From Bacteroidaceae bacterium (GTDB lineage: Bacteria > Bacteroidota > Bacteroidia > Bacteroidales > Bacteroidaceae), in NCBI GenBank assembly GCA_017551925.1, contig JAFZKA010000099.1, forward strand, positions 1 through 41,138: a DNA stretch of 41,138 nt, in the 5' to 3' direction. The notes under the pieces are model-generated. The model was not told the origin of the DNA, ran no database searches, and saw only the letters and a program-made list of their open reading frames with translations. The position numbers and the translations under genes are program-made. Positions 1 to 8,209 of the stretch are shown in pieces. Each line of letters starts with the position of its first letter. Position 1 is the stretch's first letter.

Positions 1-49
1 GACGGTTCCTTCCGCGGACGTTTTTCAAATGTCCGCGGAAGGAACCGTC
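1..49. repeat. Perfect 19-bp inverted repeat (strong hairpin) after the radical SAM gene
   Basis: Positions 1-19 and 31-49 are perfect reverse complements around an 11-nt spacer, giving a GC-rich stem. It lies 13 nt beyond the stop of the minus-strand radical SAM gene and could end that transcript, but no clean U-tract follows inside the window. The length and perfection of the arms also fit a dispersed palindromic repeat. The element may continue beyond the window edge. Confidence 0.7.
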
Positions 50-62
50 CCTAATGCGTACT

Positions 63-1139
63 TTATGCTTGCTTGAGTTTGAGGTAGTTGCAGGAGAGTA
101 TCTCTCCTTGTGCACCGCGAAGGTGCATGCCGCCGCCCTGGCAGTAGCGCCACACTTTGCAGTCACGGCACTCGCCCGTTTTCATCCATTTACGGTTGCG
201 GTACAACCGGAACCTGTTTTCCCATGCATCCCAAAAGTTATCGGTATGAATGTTCCCCTGATTGTAGTCACTGCGTATGCTGAGACAACCGGAGATAGCT
301 CCGTCATATCGGATTGAGGCAACGGTAAGTCCGGCAACACAGCGGAACAGATGGTCTCGGACAACACCCTCATACGGACCCACAAAACCTTCACATGAAT
401 AGTTCAGTTTGATCCTGCCTTCACGACGTACGGCAGCAATGTAATTCATCAACTGAACGAACTGTTCATTTGAGAGCATCAGTTCATCGTCACCGGCGGC
501 TCGGCCCATAGGTGCTACGGTAAAGATGCGCCACTGACGGACTCCGCGGCTTATAAGATACTCCTTGAACTTATCCAGATAGTCAAAATTGCGCTTGTTG
601 ACGCAGGTAATAAGGTCCCATGTGAGTCCGGGGTGCTCGTTAAACCAGTCTATGGCGGCATCGGCACGTTTGAAACTGAGTTCACTGCCTCGCATCCAGT
701 TGTGTTCCGGCTCAAAGCCGTCAAAACTCATGGCTACGGTATCAAGACCGGTTTTGACCAATTCATCGACCTTTTCACGGGTCAGGAGCATGCCGTTTGT
801 GACCATTCCCCAAAGATAACCGCGCTTTTTTATCTCAGCACCTACCTGTATTATATCAGGACGCACCAATGGCTCTCCGCCTGTGGTAATTATTACGCAA
901 CGGCCACGATCAAAATCCTTGGGGCTGCCGTCAAGTACTCCAAGCAGGTCACTCAACGGAGGATCTGCCATTCCGGCGGTCTTACGGCAGTCACTGCCGC
1001 AATGGCGGCAACTCAGGTTACAGCGCAATGTACACTCCCAGAACAACTGGGTCAGTTTATGCTCCAGTGCCTCTGTCCTAAGAGCGGCTCTGCCGGCCTC
1101 AAGCACAAGTCTTTTTGGAAATGATATTTTACAGTCCAT
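63..1139 (-). CDS. Radical SAM/SPASM domain protein
   Basis: A 358-residue cytoplasmic enzyme expected to cleave S-adenosylmethionine at a [4Fe-4S] cluster and start a radical reaction; its substrate is unknown. The radical SAM motif CNLSCRHC has its cysteines at 40, 44 and 47, and GGEP follows at 87-90. The C-terminal third is SPASM-like, with cysteines at 249, 267, 285, 324, 327, 333 and 350, including CX2CX5C, enough for auxiliary Fe-S clusters. I chose the ATG at 1139 because a longer frame to 1208 would overlap the preceding gene by 65 nt and adds residues unlike the family; with this start the gap to the upstream gene is 4 nt. It is the last gene of a three-gene operon. It resembles the Bacteroidetes rSAM/lipoprotein-system enzymes (TIGR04133 from memory), which would fit the lipoprotein next door. 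The exact subfamily is not certain. Confidence 0.88.
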   Translation of the reverse strand: MDCKISFPKRLVLEAGRAALRTEALEHKLTQLFWECTLRCNLSCRHCGSDCRKTAGMADPPLSDLLGVLDGSPKDFDRGRCVIITTGGEPLVRPDIIQVGAEIKKRGYLWGMVTNGMLLTREKVDELVKTGLDTVAMSFDGFEPEHNWMRGSELSFKRADAAIDWFNEHPGLTWDLITCVNKRNFDYLDKFKEYLISRGVRQWRIFTVAPMGRAAGDDELMLSNEQFVQLMNYIAAVRREGRIKLNYSCEGFVGPYEGVVRDHLFRCVAGLTVASIRYDGAISGCLSIRSDYNQGNIHTDNFWDAWENRFRLYRNRKWMKTGECRDCKVWRYCQGGGMHLRGAQGEILSCNYLKLKQA

Positions 1140-1143
1140 TTTT

Positions 1144-2580
1144 TCAAGGCTTATACTGCACCTGCTCGGGCTGCACATCATTGTAGAACGATGCAGCATC
1201 GCGGGCATTATATATTTCGGGTGTAGTGTAGAGTTCCGGAAGGTTGAATGATTTCAATGTGGTTACGTACCTGTCCGGATCCTTTTGCGGAAGTACAAAA
1301 GGCTTGCCGACATTGCCGTCTGGACCGATATAAGCTATGTACGGACGGCCATATACCAGGTCATCACGCTTTGAGGCGAACACCACCCAACGGCTGTTGC
1401 TGCTCCAACTGTGATAGGTATCGGCACCATAGGCATTTATCTTGGGCAGGACATCTATCTTGCGGGTATGCAGATCAATGAGCCACAACTCACTCTCCTT
1501 GTGCCAGACCGGAAATGTGCCATAACGGGCTGCAGTCGCCATAAGCCAATGGCCGTCAGGTGATGCTTTCAGATGGCTGAATGAAATGTTATCCCCCGCA
1601 CGGACAATGGTAATAGCCCTGTCCCCCATCTTACCGGTTTCAGGATCAAACGATATCACCGCTATGTTGTAATGCATGTCCGATATGCTGTCCGGCTGCT
1701 CATGATGTTCTGCACGGCAAAAGAATATGGTTCTGCCATCGGCTGAGAAGCATGGGAATGTCTCCTGATAATCATCGCCGCTTGTAGCCGGGCTGTCCGT
1801 AACGGTCAGGTTATCAAAATCAAGCACCACCAGGTCACTGCGTTGGTCATATACCTCCATCCTGAGGTCAACCTGGCTGTGAATTGCAAATGTAATATCG
1901 GCTGTAGTGAACACTCCGTAACGGCCGTCGGCCGATATATCACCATACACGGTATTACCTGTCTTTTCAGTTTTGGTGTTCAGTTTTACAAGTTTGCCGT
2001 TACGGTTCAGTATGGTGCCTCCTTTTGCGCCGCGCAGATGCATGAACGATGTTCCGTTACGGTTTGACGTGTGGCAGTTCATGCAGCACATGTCCGCGTT
2101 ACGGTTATCACCCAGCAGAACAGAACTGAAATTCTCCATATCACGCTGCTCAATCTGAATTTCAGACCAGACCTCATATGCGGGTTCTATCAAACGATAA
2201 CTCATGTACCTGTCAATAGAATCCGATGCGACTGTCCACGTAAATGAATCATTGCCCACGGAACGGTCACCTTTAGTCTGCCACTCCACACTTACATTCA
2301 GAGTGTTTCCCTTTTCATTTTCAAGCATTCCATGCCACTTTTTCAACGGGAACCTGACCAGCCCGTTCCGGCCGGCAAACTCATACTCCCCGGCATTGCC
2401 CTTTACGGTGACTTTGATCTTTCGGGCCTGACCCACCCTGAAATTCAGCGGAGCTATATTGCAAGGAACCGTGATGTCCCTGTAATCAGGGAACATTCCG
2501 GTCAGCGTACTGTCAGTACGGTTTGAACAACCGGCCAGCAGCAACAACGTTGAGACTAATATGATAATCCTGCTTTTCAT
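1144..2580 (-). CDS. PD40/TolB-like beta-propeller lipoprotein with a CXXCH motif
   Basis: A 478-residue exported lipoprotein. The signal peptide ends in the lipobox LAGC, with the lipidated cysteine at residue 18, so it is anchored in a membrane and faces the periplasm or outside. Residues 20-130 look like a beta-rich domain. A cysteine pair and the haem c-type motif CMNCH lie at 165-170. Residues from about 200 to the end carry TolB/PD40-like propeller repeats such as ISADGRYGVF, FSADGRTIFF and ASPDGHWLMA. Its start overlaps the stop of the upstream membrane protein by 4 nt (ATGA) and its stop is 4 nt before the radical SAM start, so the three are almost surely co-translated. Whether haem is really attached is an inference from one motif; a metal site or disulfide is the alternative. 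Confidence 0.85.
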   Translation of the reverse strand: MKSRIIILVSTLLLLAGCSNRTDSTLTGMFPDYRDITVPCNIAPLNFRVGQARKIKVTVKGNAGEYEFAGRNGLVRFPLKKWHGMLENEKGNTLNVSVEWQTKGDRSVGNDSFTWTVASDSIDRYMSYRLIEPAYEVWSEIQIEQRDMENFSSVLLGDNRNADMCCMNCHTSNRNGTSFMHLRGAKGGTILNRNGKLVKLNTKTEKTGNTVYGDISADGRYGVFTTADITFAIHSQVDLRMEVYDQRSDLVVLDFDNLTVTDSPATSGDDYQETFPCFSADGRTIFFCRAEHHEQPDSISDMHYNIAVISFDPETGKMGDRAITIVRAGDNISFSHLKASPDGHWLMATAARYGTFPVWHKESELWLIDLHTRKIDVLPKINAYGADTYHSWSSNSRWVVFASKRDDLVYGRPYIAYIGPDGNVGKPFVLPQKDPDRYVTTLKSFNLPELYTTPEIYNARDAASFYNDVQPEQVQYKP

Positions 2581-4340
2581 TGATTCTCTGTATTGTTGTA
2601 TCTCATAACCATTATGAAATGCCAGTATGTTCTCATTGCCTCGGTAGTTATTACACTCTCCGGGCGGGAATCTCCGGCTCTGGCCTCCAAAAGTTGCATG
2701 TACTTGTCATATACCCGTTGAGAGATATGGTATTTCTCAACTGTCTCAATGAGAGATTCCCTTGAATTTACATTTACAAGCAGTGCCTCCTGATAAAGGT
2801 CCGGAACGCTTACAATACGGTCCAACGCATTAAGATAATATCTGTCATAAAGGCTGATGAACGTATTGACGTTCTTGTCCAAAAGGTATGAGCACAAAAG
2901 ATAATCCACCGCCACCCTATTATAAGGCGACTGCGATGCTATTATTGACAATGAAGACCTGATATCCCCCTGTACAAAGAAACGGTCTTCGGGAACTGTC
3001 CTTGAACGCCATTGCAGATACTGCTCCGGAATCTTGTCTGCCGCAATGCAATCCAAAAGATTCTGCGCCCAGTTCCTGTGGTTCCTGGTACGAATAAGGA
3101 TATTCAGATATTTGGTGGCAACGGCGTAATCACCGGTAACAACCGCAATCTCAGCCAACCGCCGCAACATGCGTGTTGAATAGTAGCCGGGCATGACCGT
3201 CTGAGCCAGCAGGGCACAGTCAGTTGCCTGTGACACATCACCCATCTCAAGGAGCGCATCGGTATAATACATCATTGAAAAATACGGGTCCCCCTTAACC
3301 GTTGACAGGAACAGCATATCCGATGATCTGCCCCATCCGCCGTTGTTAAGCAGTTCATCGGCAAGATGACCCTGGCGGGCATTGCAGACATTCCAATAAA
3401 AGATCTTGTAAAAACCCGGTTTATGTGATGAGGCCATCATCTTGACCTCTTTCCATTCATTCCTGTATGCAAGCGTACCTATCTTGACAGTATTTTCCAG
3501 TTCTTCGGCACCAAACGCGGTTGCTGACAAAGGAATACCTGCCACAAACAGTAAAGGCAATATTACATTTTTCCAGCGCTTGTCCATTACCTTGTGATAA
3601 TGCAATGAGAGGATCATAACGGCAAGAATAATCCACGGCATCAGAATCAATAACCACTCAGGCGGATTGATATAACCGGGAGTGACAGGCCAAAGCAGCG
3701 TCTGAAACATTGTGAGATTATATAATCTGCCCAAGACAAGCAGTAACGCCATACCTGCAGCAATTGAAATCATCGGGGAAATTCCATCCCTGCGTTTAAC
3801 AAATGCAAGCAGCAGCGCCGCTGTAATGGCATGACCACCCGCTATCACAAACAGTGCAGGAACAGCGATTCCATATATCAGATAACTGAACTTTGAATTC
3901 TTGAGATGCGCCAGTGCACAGGCTGACCAAATCGACAAGGTCAATCCTACAGTGGCCGATACGGGATAATTTGGAAAAGTAATGAAATATCCCTCAAACA
4001 GGACCGGAACTGCTGACAATATCAGGCATACAGGCCTGTCAGGTTCAGCAAGTCTGAAGAATCTGGCCAGAGCGGCCATGATTAATGCAAAAAGAAAAAC
4101 GCTCAACGTTGCCGCCAATGTACTGTTGACATAGAATTGAGTTAACCAGTCTCCTGCAATTGACGCGAATAAGGCAGGATTGGAGAGATACCAGTTGATT
4201 CTGTCAGCACCAAACAGAAAAATGCTGACCTGTTCCTTGAAATCCAAACGGTAAGGCGCCTTTGAAAAAAGCAGTATCCATGATACGAATAATACACCTG
4301 CCGCAAAGAAAAAATCCTCACTCCTGTTTTTTCTGCCCAT
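2577..4340 (-). CDS. Polytopic membrane protein with C-terminal helical-repeat domain (DUF6057-like)
   Basis: A 587-residue protein of unknown function. The N-terminal half (about residues 10-270) has roughly nine hydrophobic segments. The rest, from about 280, is soluble and rich in paired helices like degenerate TPRs, for example the stretch around ALLEMGDVSQATDCALLAQT. It resembles Bacteroidetes proteins grouped as DUF6057 (from memory). It is the first gene of the operon and its stop overlaps the start of the CXXCH lipoprotein by 4 nt. An in-frame ATG exists at 4364, but a TAAGTTTG -7 box covers 4362-4369, so transcription would start downstream of that codon. I therefore use the ATG at 4340 (MGRKNRSED). 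Confidence 0.8.
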   Translation of the reverse strand: MGRKNRSEDFFFAAGVLFVSWILLFSKAPYRLDFKEQVSIFLFGADRINWYLSNPALFASIAGDWLTQFYVNSTLAATLSVFLFALIMAALARFFRLAEPDRPVCLILSAVPVLFEGYFITFPNYPVSATVGLTLSIWSACALAHLKNSKFSYLIYGIAVPALFVIAGGHAITAALLLAFVKRRDGISPMISIAAGMALLLVLGRLYNLTMFQTLLWPVTPGYINPPEWLLILMPWIILAVMILSLHYHKVMDKRWKNVILPLLFVAGIPLSATAFGAEELENTVKIGTLAYRNEWKEVKMMASSHKPGFYKIFYWNVCNARQGHLADELLNNGGWGRSSDMLFLSTVKGDPYFSMMYYTDALLEMGDVSQATDCALLAQTVMPGYYSTRMLRRLAEIAVVTGDYAVATKYLNILIRTRNHRNWAQNLLDCIAADKIPEQYLQWRSRTVPEDRFFVQGDIRSSLSIIASQSPYNRVAVDYLLCSYLLDKNVNTFISLYDRYYLNALDRIVSVPDLYQEALLVNVNSRESLIETVEKYHISQRVYDKYMQLLEARAGDSRPESVITTEAMRTYWHFIMVMRYNNTENQ

Positions 4341-4361
4341 AATCTTAGTTGTTGCGATATG

Positions 4362-4369
4362 CAAACTTA
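4362..4369 (-). promoter_or_regulatory. Bacteroidetes -7 box (TAAGTTTG) for the membrane protein/lipoprotein/rSAM operon
   Basis: The minus strand reads TAAGTTTG, matching TAnnTTTG. No convincing -33 TTTG sits 19-21 nt upstream. It places the transcript start near 4355 and supports the downstream start codon at 4340. Confidence 0.5.
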
Positions 4370-4402
4370 AGCAAAAAAAGCGTCAGTTACAGGGATTTTG
4401 AC

Positions 4403-4410
4403 TACTTTTG
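4403..4410 (+). promoter_or_regulatory. Bacteroidetes -7 box (TACTTTTG) for rsmI
   Basis: TACTTTTG matches TAnnTTTG and lies 28 nt before the rsmI start, divergent from the box at 4362-4369. A good -33 element is not visible. Confidence 0.5.
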
Positions 4411-4438
4411 TGTTTTGCAACGCACGCGCACGCACACG

Positions 4439-5116
4439 ATGGCAGGAAAACTCTATCTGGTACCCACTCCGGTGGGAAATCTTGAGGACATCACCTTGAG
4501 GGCATTACGCATCCTTAAGGAGGTGGACCTTATTCTGGCCGAAGATACCCGTACCAGTTCAGTTCTGCTCAAGCATTATGACATACATAAGCCCCTGCAG
4601 TCACACCACAAGTTCAATGAGCATGAAACATCGGCCCAGATGGCGGCAAGAATCCAGGCAGGTGAGTCGGTTGCACTTATCAGCGACGCCGGTACTCCGG
4701 GCATATCGGACCCTGGATTTATGCTGGTGCGTGAGTGCGTACAGCAGGGTATCGATGTTGAGTGCCTGCCCGGTGCTACTGCTTTTGTACCCGCTCTGAT
4801 TGACTCCGGACTGCCATGTGACAGGTTCCTCTTTGAGGGTTTCCTGCCACAGAAAAAAGGCCGCCAGACGCGCATCAACGCATTAAAGGATGAGCCCAGA
4901 ACCATAGTGTTCTACGAGTCACCATTCCGTCTGGTCAAAGCGCTGGAGCAGTTCATCGAGGCCTATGGTCCCGACCGCCCGGTAGCCGTGTGCCGCGAGA
5001 TTTCCAAGATCCACGAGGAGTGCGTACGTGGCACCCTCACAGAGGTTCTTGCCCATTTCAAGCAAAAAGAGCCCAAAGGAGAAATTGTAATAGTATTAGG
5101 AGGAGCCAACAGCTAA
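4439..5116 (+). CDS. rsmI: 16S rRNA (cytidine-1402-2'-O)-methyltransferase RsmI
   Basis: A 225-residue SAM-dependent methyltransferase that modifies the ribose of C1402 in 16S rRNA, at the decoding centre. The tetrapyrrole-methylase fold is recognisable from LYLVPTPVGNLEDITLRA at the N-terminus, LAEDTRTS near residue 40, and SDAGTPGISDPG near residue 82. The C-terminal part carries the family's FYESPFR. The open frame extends 30 codons upstream, but those residues are not family-like and the ATG at 4439 follows a promoter box. Length is normal for the short Bacteroidetes form. Its TAA stop lies inside an AGCCAAY heptamer array that separates it from hflX, probably co-transcribed. Confidence 0.95.
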   Translation: MAGKLYLVPTPVGNLEDITLRALRILKEVDLILAEDTRTSSVLLKHYDIHKPLQSHHKFNEHETSAQMAARIQAGESVALISDAGTPGISDPGFMLVRECVQQGIDVECLPGATAFVPALIDSGLPCDRFLFEGFLPQKKGRQTRINALKDEPRTIVFYESPFRLVKALEQFIEAYGPDRPVAVCREISKIHEECVRGTLTEVLAHFKQKEPKGEIVIVLGGANS

Positions 5117-5138
5117 TAGCCAATAGCCAACAGCCAAG
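5104..5138 (+). repeat. Heptanucleotide tandem repeat, 5 units (AGCCAAC/AGCTAAT type)
   Basis: Five 7-bp units run end to end: AGCCAAC, AGCTAAT, AGCCAAT, AGCCAAC, AGCCAAG. The array overlaps the last codons of rsmI, and the TAA stop at 5114-5116 is part of the second unit. It ends 2 nt before the hflX ATG. Related arrays occur at 8175-8209 and 27529-27584. Confidence 0.9.
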
Positions 5139-5140
5139 GT

Positions 5141-6397
5141 ATGAAAGAGGAATTCCAAGTCATAACCGAAAAGAAAGCCGAAACCGCCATACTGGTAGGC
5201 ATCATCACCCAGGAGCAGGACGAGCGCAAGACACAAGAGTATCTTGACGAACTTGAGTTCCTGGCCGATACCGCCGGAGTCCACGTGATGCGCCGTTTCA
5301 CACAGAAGATACCCCAGGCACTTGCCGCCACCTACGTAGGCAAAGGTAAACTTGAGGAGATGCGTGATTACATAAAACGCATGGAGGACATGGAGAATGA
5401 GGTTGGTATGGCCATCTTTGATGATGAACTCACCGCCAAGCAGATGTCGGCCATAGAAAACGTCCTGGGCGTCAAGGTGCTTGACCGCACATCACTCATT
5501 CTGGACATTTTCGCCATGCGTGCCCAGACTGCCCACGCCAAAACCCAGGTTGAGTTGGCGCAGTACCGCTATCTGCTGCCCCGTCTGCAGCGAATGTGGA
5601 CTCACCTGGAGCGTCAGGGAGGTGGTTCCGGTGCCGGTGGCGGTAAGGGATCAGTAGGACTCCGTGGACCTGGTGAAACCCAGTTGGAGATGGACCGCCG
5701 AATCATCACCAAGCGCATCAGTTGGCTCAAGGAGCAACTGGCCGACATTGACCGCCAGAAATCAACCATGCGCAAGAACCGCGGCCGCCTTATCCGCGTT
5801 GCCTTGGTAGGTTACACCAACGTAGGCAAATCAACCCTTATGAACCTGCTCTCCAAGAGCGATGTTTTTGCTGAGAACAAGCTATTTGCCACACTTGATA
5901 CAACAGTACGCAAAGTTGTGGTCGATAACCTGCCGTTCCTGCTCTCCGATACCGTTGGATTCATCCGCAAACTGCCCACAGACCTTGTGGAGTCATTCAA
6001 ATCCACACTTGATGAGGTTCGTGAGGCAGACCTGCTTATACATGTGGTAGATATATCGCACCCCGACTTTGAGGATCAGATGAAGGTGGTTGACAAGACT
6101 CTGGCTGACCTTGGTGCGGGTGAGAAACCTATAATAGTGCTCTTCAACAAGATTGATGCATACACATGGGTAGAGAAGGAGGCCGATGACCTCACTCCCG
6201 CCACCCGTGAGAACATCACATTCGATGAGCTTGAGCGCACCTGGATGGGCCGCCTTAACGGCGAGTGCCTCTTTGTATCTGCCCTCAAAAAGACCGGCAT
6301 TGAGAATATGAGAAAGGTACTATACGATAGAGTTAAGCAGTTGCACGTACAGAAATACCCCTACAACGATTTCCTCTACCCGGATACAGAACAATAA
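5141..6397 (+). CDS. hflX: Ribosome-associated GTPase HflX
   Basis: A 418-residue GTPase that binds the large ribosomal subunit and splits or rescues stalled ribosomes. The N-terminal HflX domain (about 15-190) includes ATYVGKGKLEE and the glycine-rich GGGSGAGGGKG linker before LRGPGETQLE. The G domain begins about 218: G1 GYTNVGKST at 224-232, G3 in the DTVGF motif, and G4 NKID. A short C-terminal tail ends the protein. It lies 24 nt behind rsmI with a heptamer array between, so it is probably read from the rsmI promoter. No Shine-Dalgarno is visible. Length and motif order are normal. Confidence 0.96.
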   Translation: MKEEFQVITEKKAETAILVGIITQEQDERKTQEYLDELEFLADTAGVHVMRRFTQKIPQALAATYVGKGKLEEMRDYIKRMEDMENEVGMAIFDDELTAKQMSAIENVLGVKVLDRTSLILDIFAMRAQTAHAKTQVELAQYRYLLPRLQRMWTHLERQGGGSGAGGGKGSVGLRGPGETQLEMDRRIITKRISWLKEQLADIDRQKSTMRKNRGRLIRVALVGYTNVGKSTLMNLLSKSDVFAENKLFATLDTTVRKVVVDNLPFLLSDTVGFIRKLPTDLVESFKSTLDEVREADLLIHVVDISHPDFEDQMKVVDKTLADLGAGEKPIIVLFNKIDAYTWVEKEADDLTPATRENITFDELERTWMGRLNGECLFVSALKKTGIENMRKVLYDRVKQLHVQKYPYNDFLYPDTEQ

Positions 6398-6399
6398 TG

Positions 6400-6487
6400 T
6401 CACACAGAAAGCACAGATATCACAGAAATAAAAGATTTTAAGACCGTAAGGCCAACCTTTTCTGTGCTTTCCGTGATTTCTGTGTGA
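6400..6487 (+). terminator. Long imperfect inverted repeat between hflX and the fumarase gene
   Basis: The stretch from 6400 to about 6429 pairs imperfectly with 6458-6487; both arms are built from the words CACAGAAA and GCACAGA or their complements. The stem is followed by GATTAAAAAAAGA. It may end the rsmI-hflX transcript, though it lacks a U-tract on the plus strand. It may instead be a dispersed intergenic repeat. Confidence 0.45.
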
Positions 6488-6524
6488 GATTAAAAAAAGA
6501 ATTTTGAAATTAAAAATATAGAGT

Positions 6525-8165
6525 ATGGCTAATTTTAAGTATGCGCCCATGTTCCAGTTGGGCAAGGACGAGACAGAGTACTATCTGCTCACCAAGGATT
6601 ATGTAAGTGTAAGCGAGTTTGAAGGCAAACCCATTCTGAAGGTTCAGAAAGAGGGCCTGACCAAGATGGCCAACGCCGCATTCCGCGATGTAAGTTTCCT
6701 GCTGCGCCGCTCACACAACGAGCAGGTGGCCAAGATACTGCGTGACCCTGAGGCATCAGATAACGATAAGTATGTAGCACTCACCTTCCTGCGCAACGCC
6801 GAGGTATCGGCCAAGGGTAAACTGCCTCTGTGCCAGGATACCGGTACCGCAATCATTCATGGCGAAAAGGGCCAGCAGGTATGGACCGGATTCTGTGATG
6901 AGGAGGCACTTTCTGAGGGCGTATTCAAGACATATACCGAGGAGAACCTGCGCTACAGCCAGAACGCTCCGCTGGATATGTACAATGAGGTGAACACCAA
7001 GTGCAACCTGCCTGCACAGATTGACATTGAGGCAACTGAGGGTATGGAGTATCGTTTCCTGATGGTTACCAAGGGCGGTGGCTCAGCCAACAAGACATAC
7101 CTGTATCAGGAGACCAAGGCACGCATCCAGAACCCCGGCACACTGATTCCGTTCCTGGTTGAGAAGATGAAGAGCCTGGGTACAGCAGCCTGCCCTCCCT
7201 ACCACATTGCATTCGTAATTGGCGGCACCAGTGCAGAAAAGAACCTTCTCACCGTAAAATTGGCATCAACTCACTATTATGATTCACTGCCCACCACAGG
7301 TGATGAGACCGGCCGCGCATTCCGTGACGTAGAACTTGAGAAGCAACTCCTGCAGGAGGCTTACAAGATTGGTCTGGGTGCCCAATTTGGCGGTAAGTAT
7401 ATGGCTCACGATGTCCGCGTTATCCGCTTGCCGCGCCACGGCGCAAGTTGCCCCATAGGTCTGGGTGTAAGTTGCTCTGCTGACCGTAACATCAAGGCCA
7501 AGATAAACAAGGACGGTATCTGGATTGAGAAGATGGATGACAAACCATACGAACTGATTCCTGAGGAACTGCGTCAGGCCGGTGAGGGCGATGCCGTAAA
7601 GGTTGACCTGAACCGCCCCATGGCTGAGGTCTGCAAGCAATTGTCACAGTATCCCGTTAGCACACGTCTGAGCCTTAACGGCACAATCATAGTAGGCCGT
7701 GACATAGCCCACGCCAAGATCAAGGCACGCCTTGACGCAGGTGAGCCTATGCCACAGTACCTCAAGGAACACCCCATCTACTACGCAGGTCCCGCCAAGA
7801 CACCTGCCGGTATGGCTTGCGGCTCAATGGGCCCCACCACAGCCGGACGGATGGACCCCTATGTTGATGAGTTCCAGGATCATGGAGGCTCAATGATTAT
7901 GCTGGCCAAGGGTAACCGCTCCCAGGCTGTTACCGATGCCTGCAAGAAGCACGGCGGTTTCTATCTGGGTTCAATTGGCGGCCCCGCTGCCATCCTGGCC
8001 CAGAACAACATCAAGTCTATTGAGTGCGTTGAGTATCCGGAACTGGGTATGGAGGCCATTTGGAAGATTGAAGTTGAGGACTTCCCCGCATTCATTTTGG
8101 TGGATGATAAAGGAAATGACTTCTTTAAGCAATTGAAGCCTTGCACTGGTTGCAGCATTTTATAG
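6525..8165 (+). CDS. fumA: Class I (iron-sulfur) fumarate hydratase
   Basis: A 546-residue oxygen-sensitive [4Fe-4S] enzyme interconverting fumarate and malate. In anaerobic Bacteroidales it runs mainly in the reductive direction, feeding fumarate reductase and succinate production. The N-terminal fumerase domain holds [10 protein letters not shown] (Cys103) and TAACPPYH (Cys223); [17 protein letters not shown] brings Cys317. These three match the cluster ligands of E. coli FumA (105, 224, 318). The C-terminal beta-type domain from about 370 carries [18 protein letters not shown] and [11 protein letters not shown]. It is the single-chain form, not the split alpha/beta type. The leader is AT-rich and follows a hairpin; no clear promoter box was found. 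Confidence 0.96.
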   Translation: MANFKYAPMFQLGKDETEYYLLTKDYVSVSEFEGKPILKVQKEGLTKMANAAFRDVSFLLRRSHNEQVAKILRDPEASDNDKYVALTFLRNAEVSAKGKLPLCQDTGTAIIHGEKGQQVWTGFCDEEALSEGVFKTYTEENLRYSQNAPLDMYNEVNTKCNLPAQIDIEATEGMEYRFLMVTKGGGSANKTYLYQETKARIQNPGTLIPFLVEKMKSLGTAACPPYHIAFVIGGTSAEKNLLTVKLASTHYYDSLPTTGDETGRAFRDVELEKQLLQEAYKIGLGAQFGGKYMAHDVRVIRLPRHGASCPIGLGVSCSADRNIKAKINKDGIWIEKMDDKPYELIPEELRQAGEGDAVKVDLNRPMAEVCKQLSQYPVSTRLSLNGTIIVGRDIAHAKIKARLDAGEPMPQYLKEHPIYYAGPAKTPAGMACGSMGPTTAGRMDPYVDEFQDHGGSMIMLAKGNRSQAVTDACKKHGGFYLGSIGGPAAILAQNNIKSIECVEYPELGMEAIWKIEVEDFPAFILVDDKGNDFFKQLKPCTGCSIL

Positions 8166-8174
8166 TTAAACTTT

Positions 8175-8209
8175 AGCTAACAGCCAACAGCCAACAGCCA
8201 ACAGCCAAT
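8175..8209 (+). repeat. Heptanucleotide tandem repeat, 5 units, running into the holB start
   Basis: One AGCTAAC unit is followed by three AGCCAAC units and one AGCCAAT. The final AT together with the following G forms the ATG start codon of holB at 8208-8210, so the array is the whole immediate 5' leader and leaves no room for a Shine-Dalgarno sequence. Confidence 0.9.

Noticed and set aside
1140-1208. N-terminal extension of the radical SAM protein
   Set aside because: It overlaps the lipoprotein gene and adds residues without family resemblance; the ATG at 1139 fits the operon spacing.
5104-5138. Short tandem repeats resembling a CRISPR array
   Set aside because: Units are 7 bp with no spacers and no cas genes nearby; these are heptamer tandem repeats.
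7284-7640. A 118-codon frame antisense to the fumarase gene
   Set aside because: It is a shadow of a well-conserved enzyme gene, with no promoter or family match.
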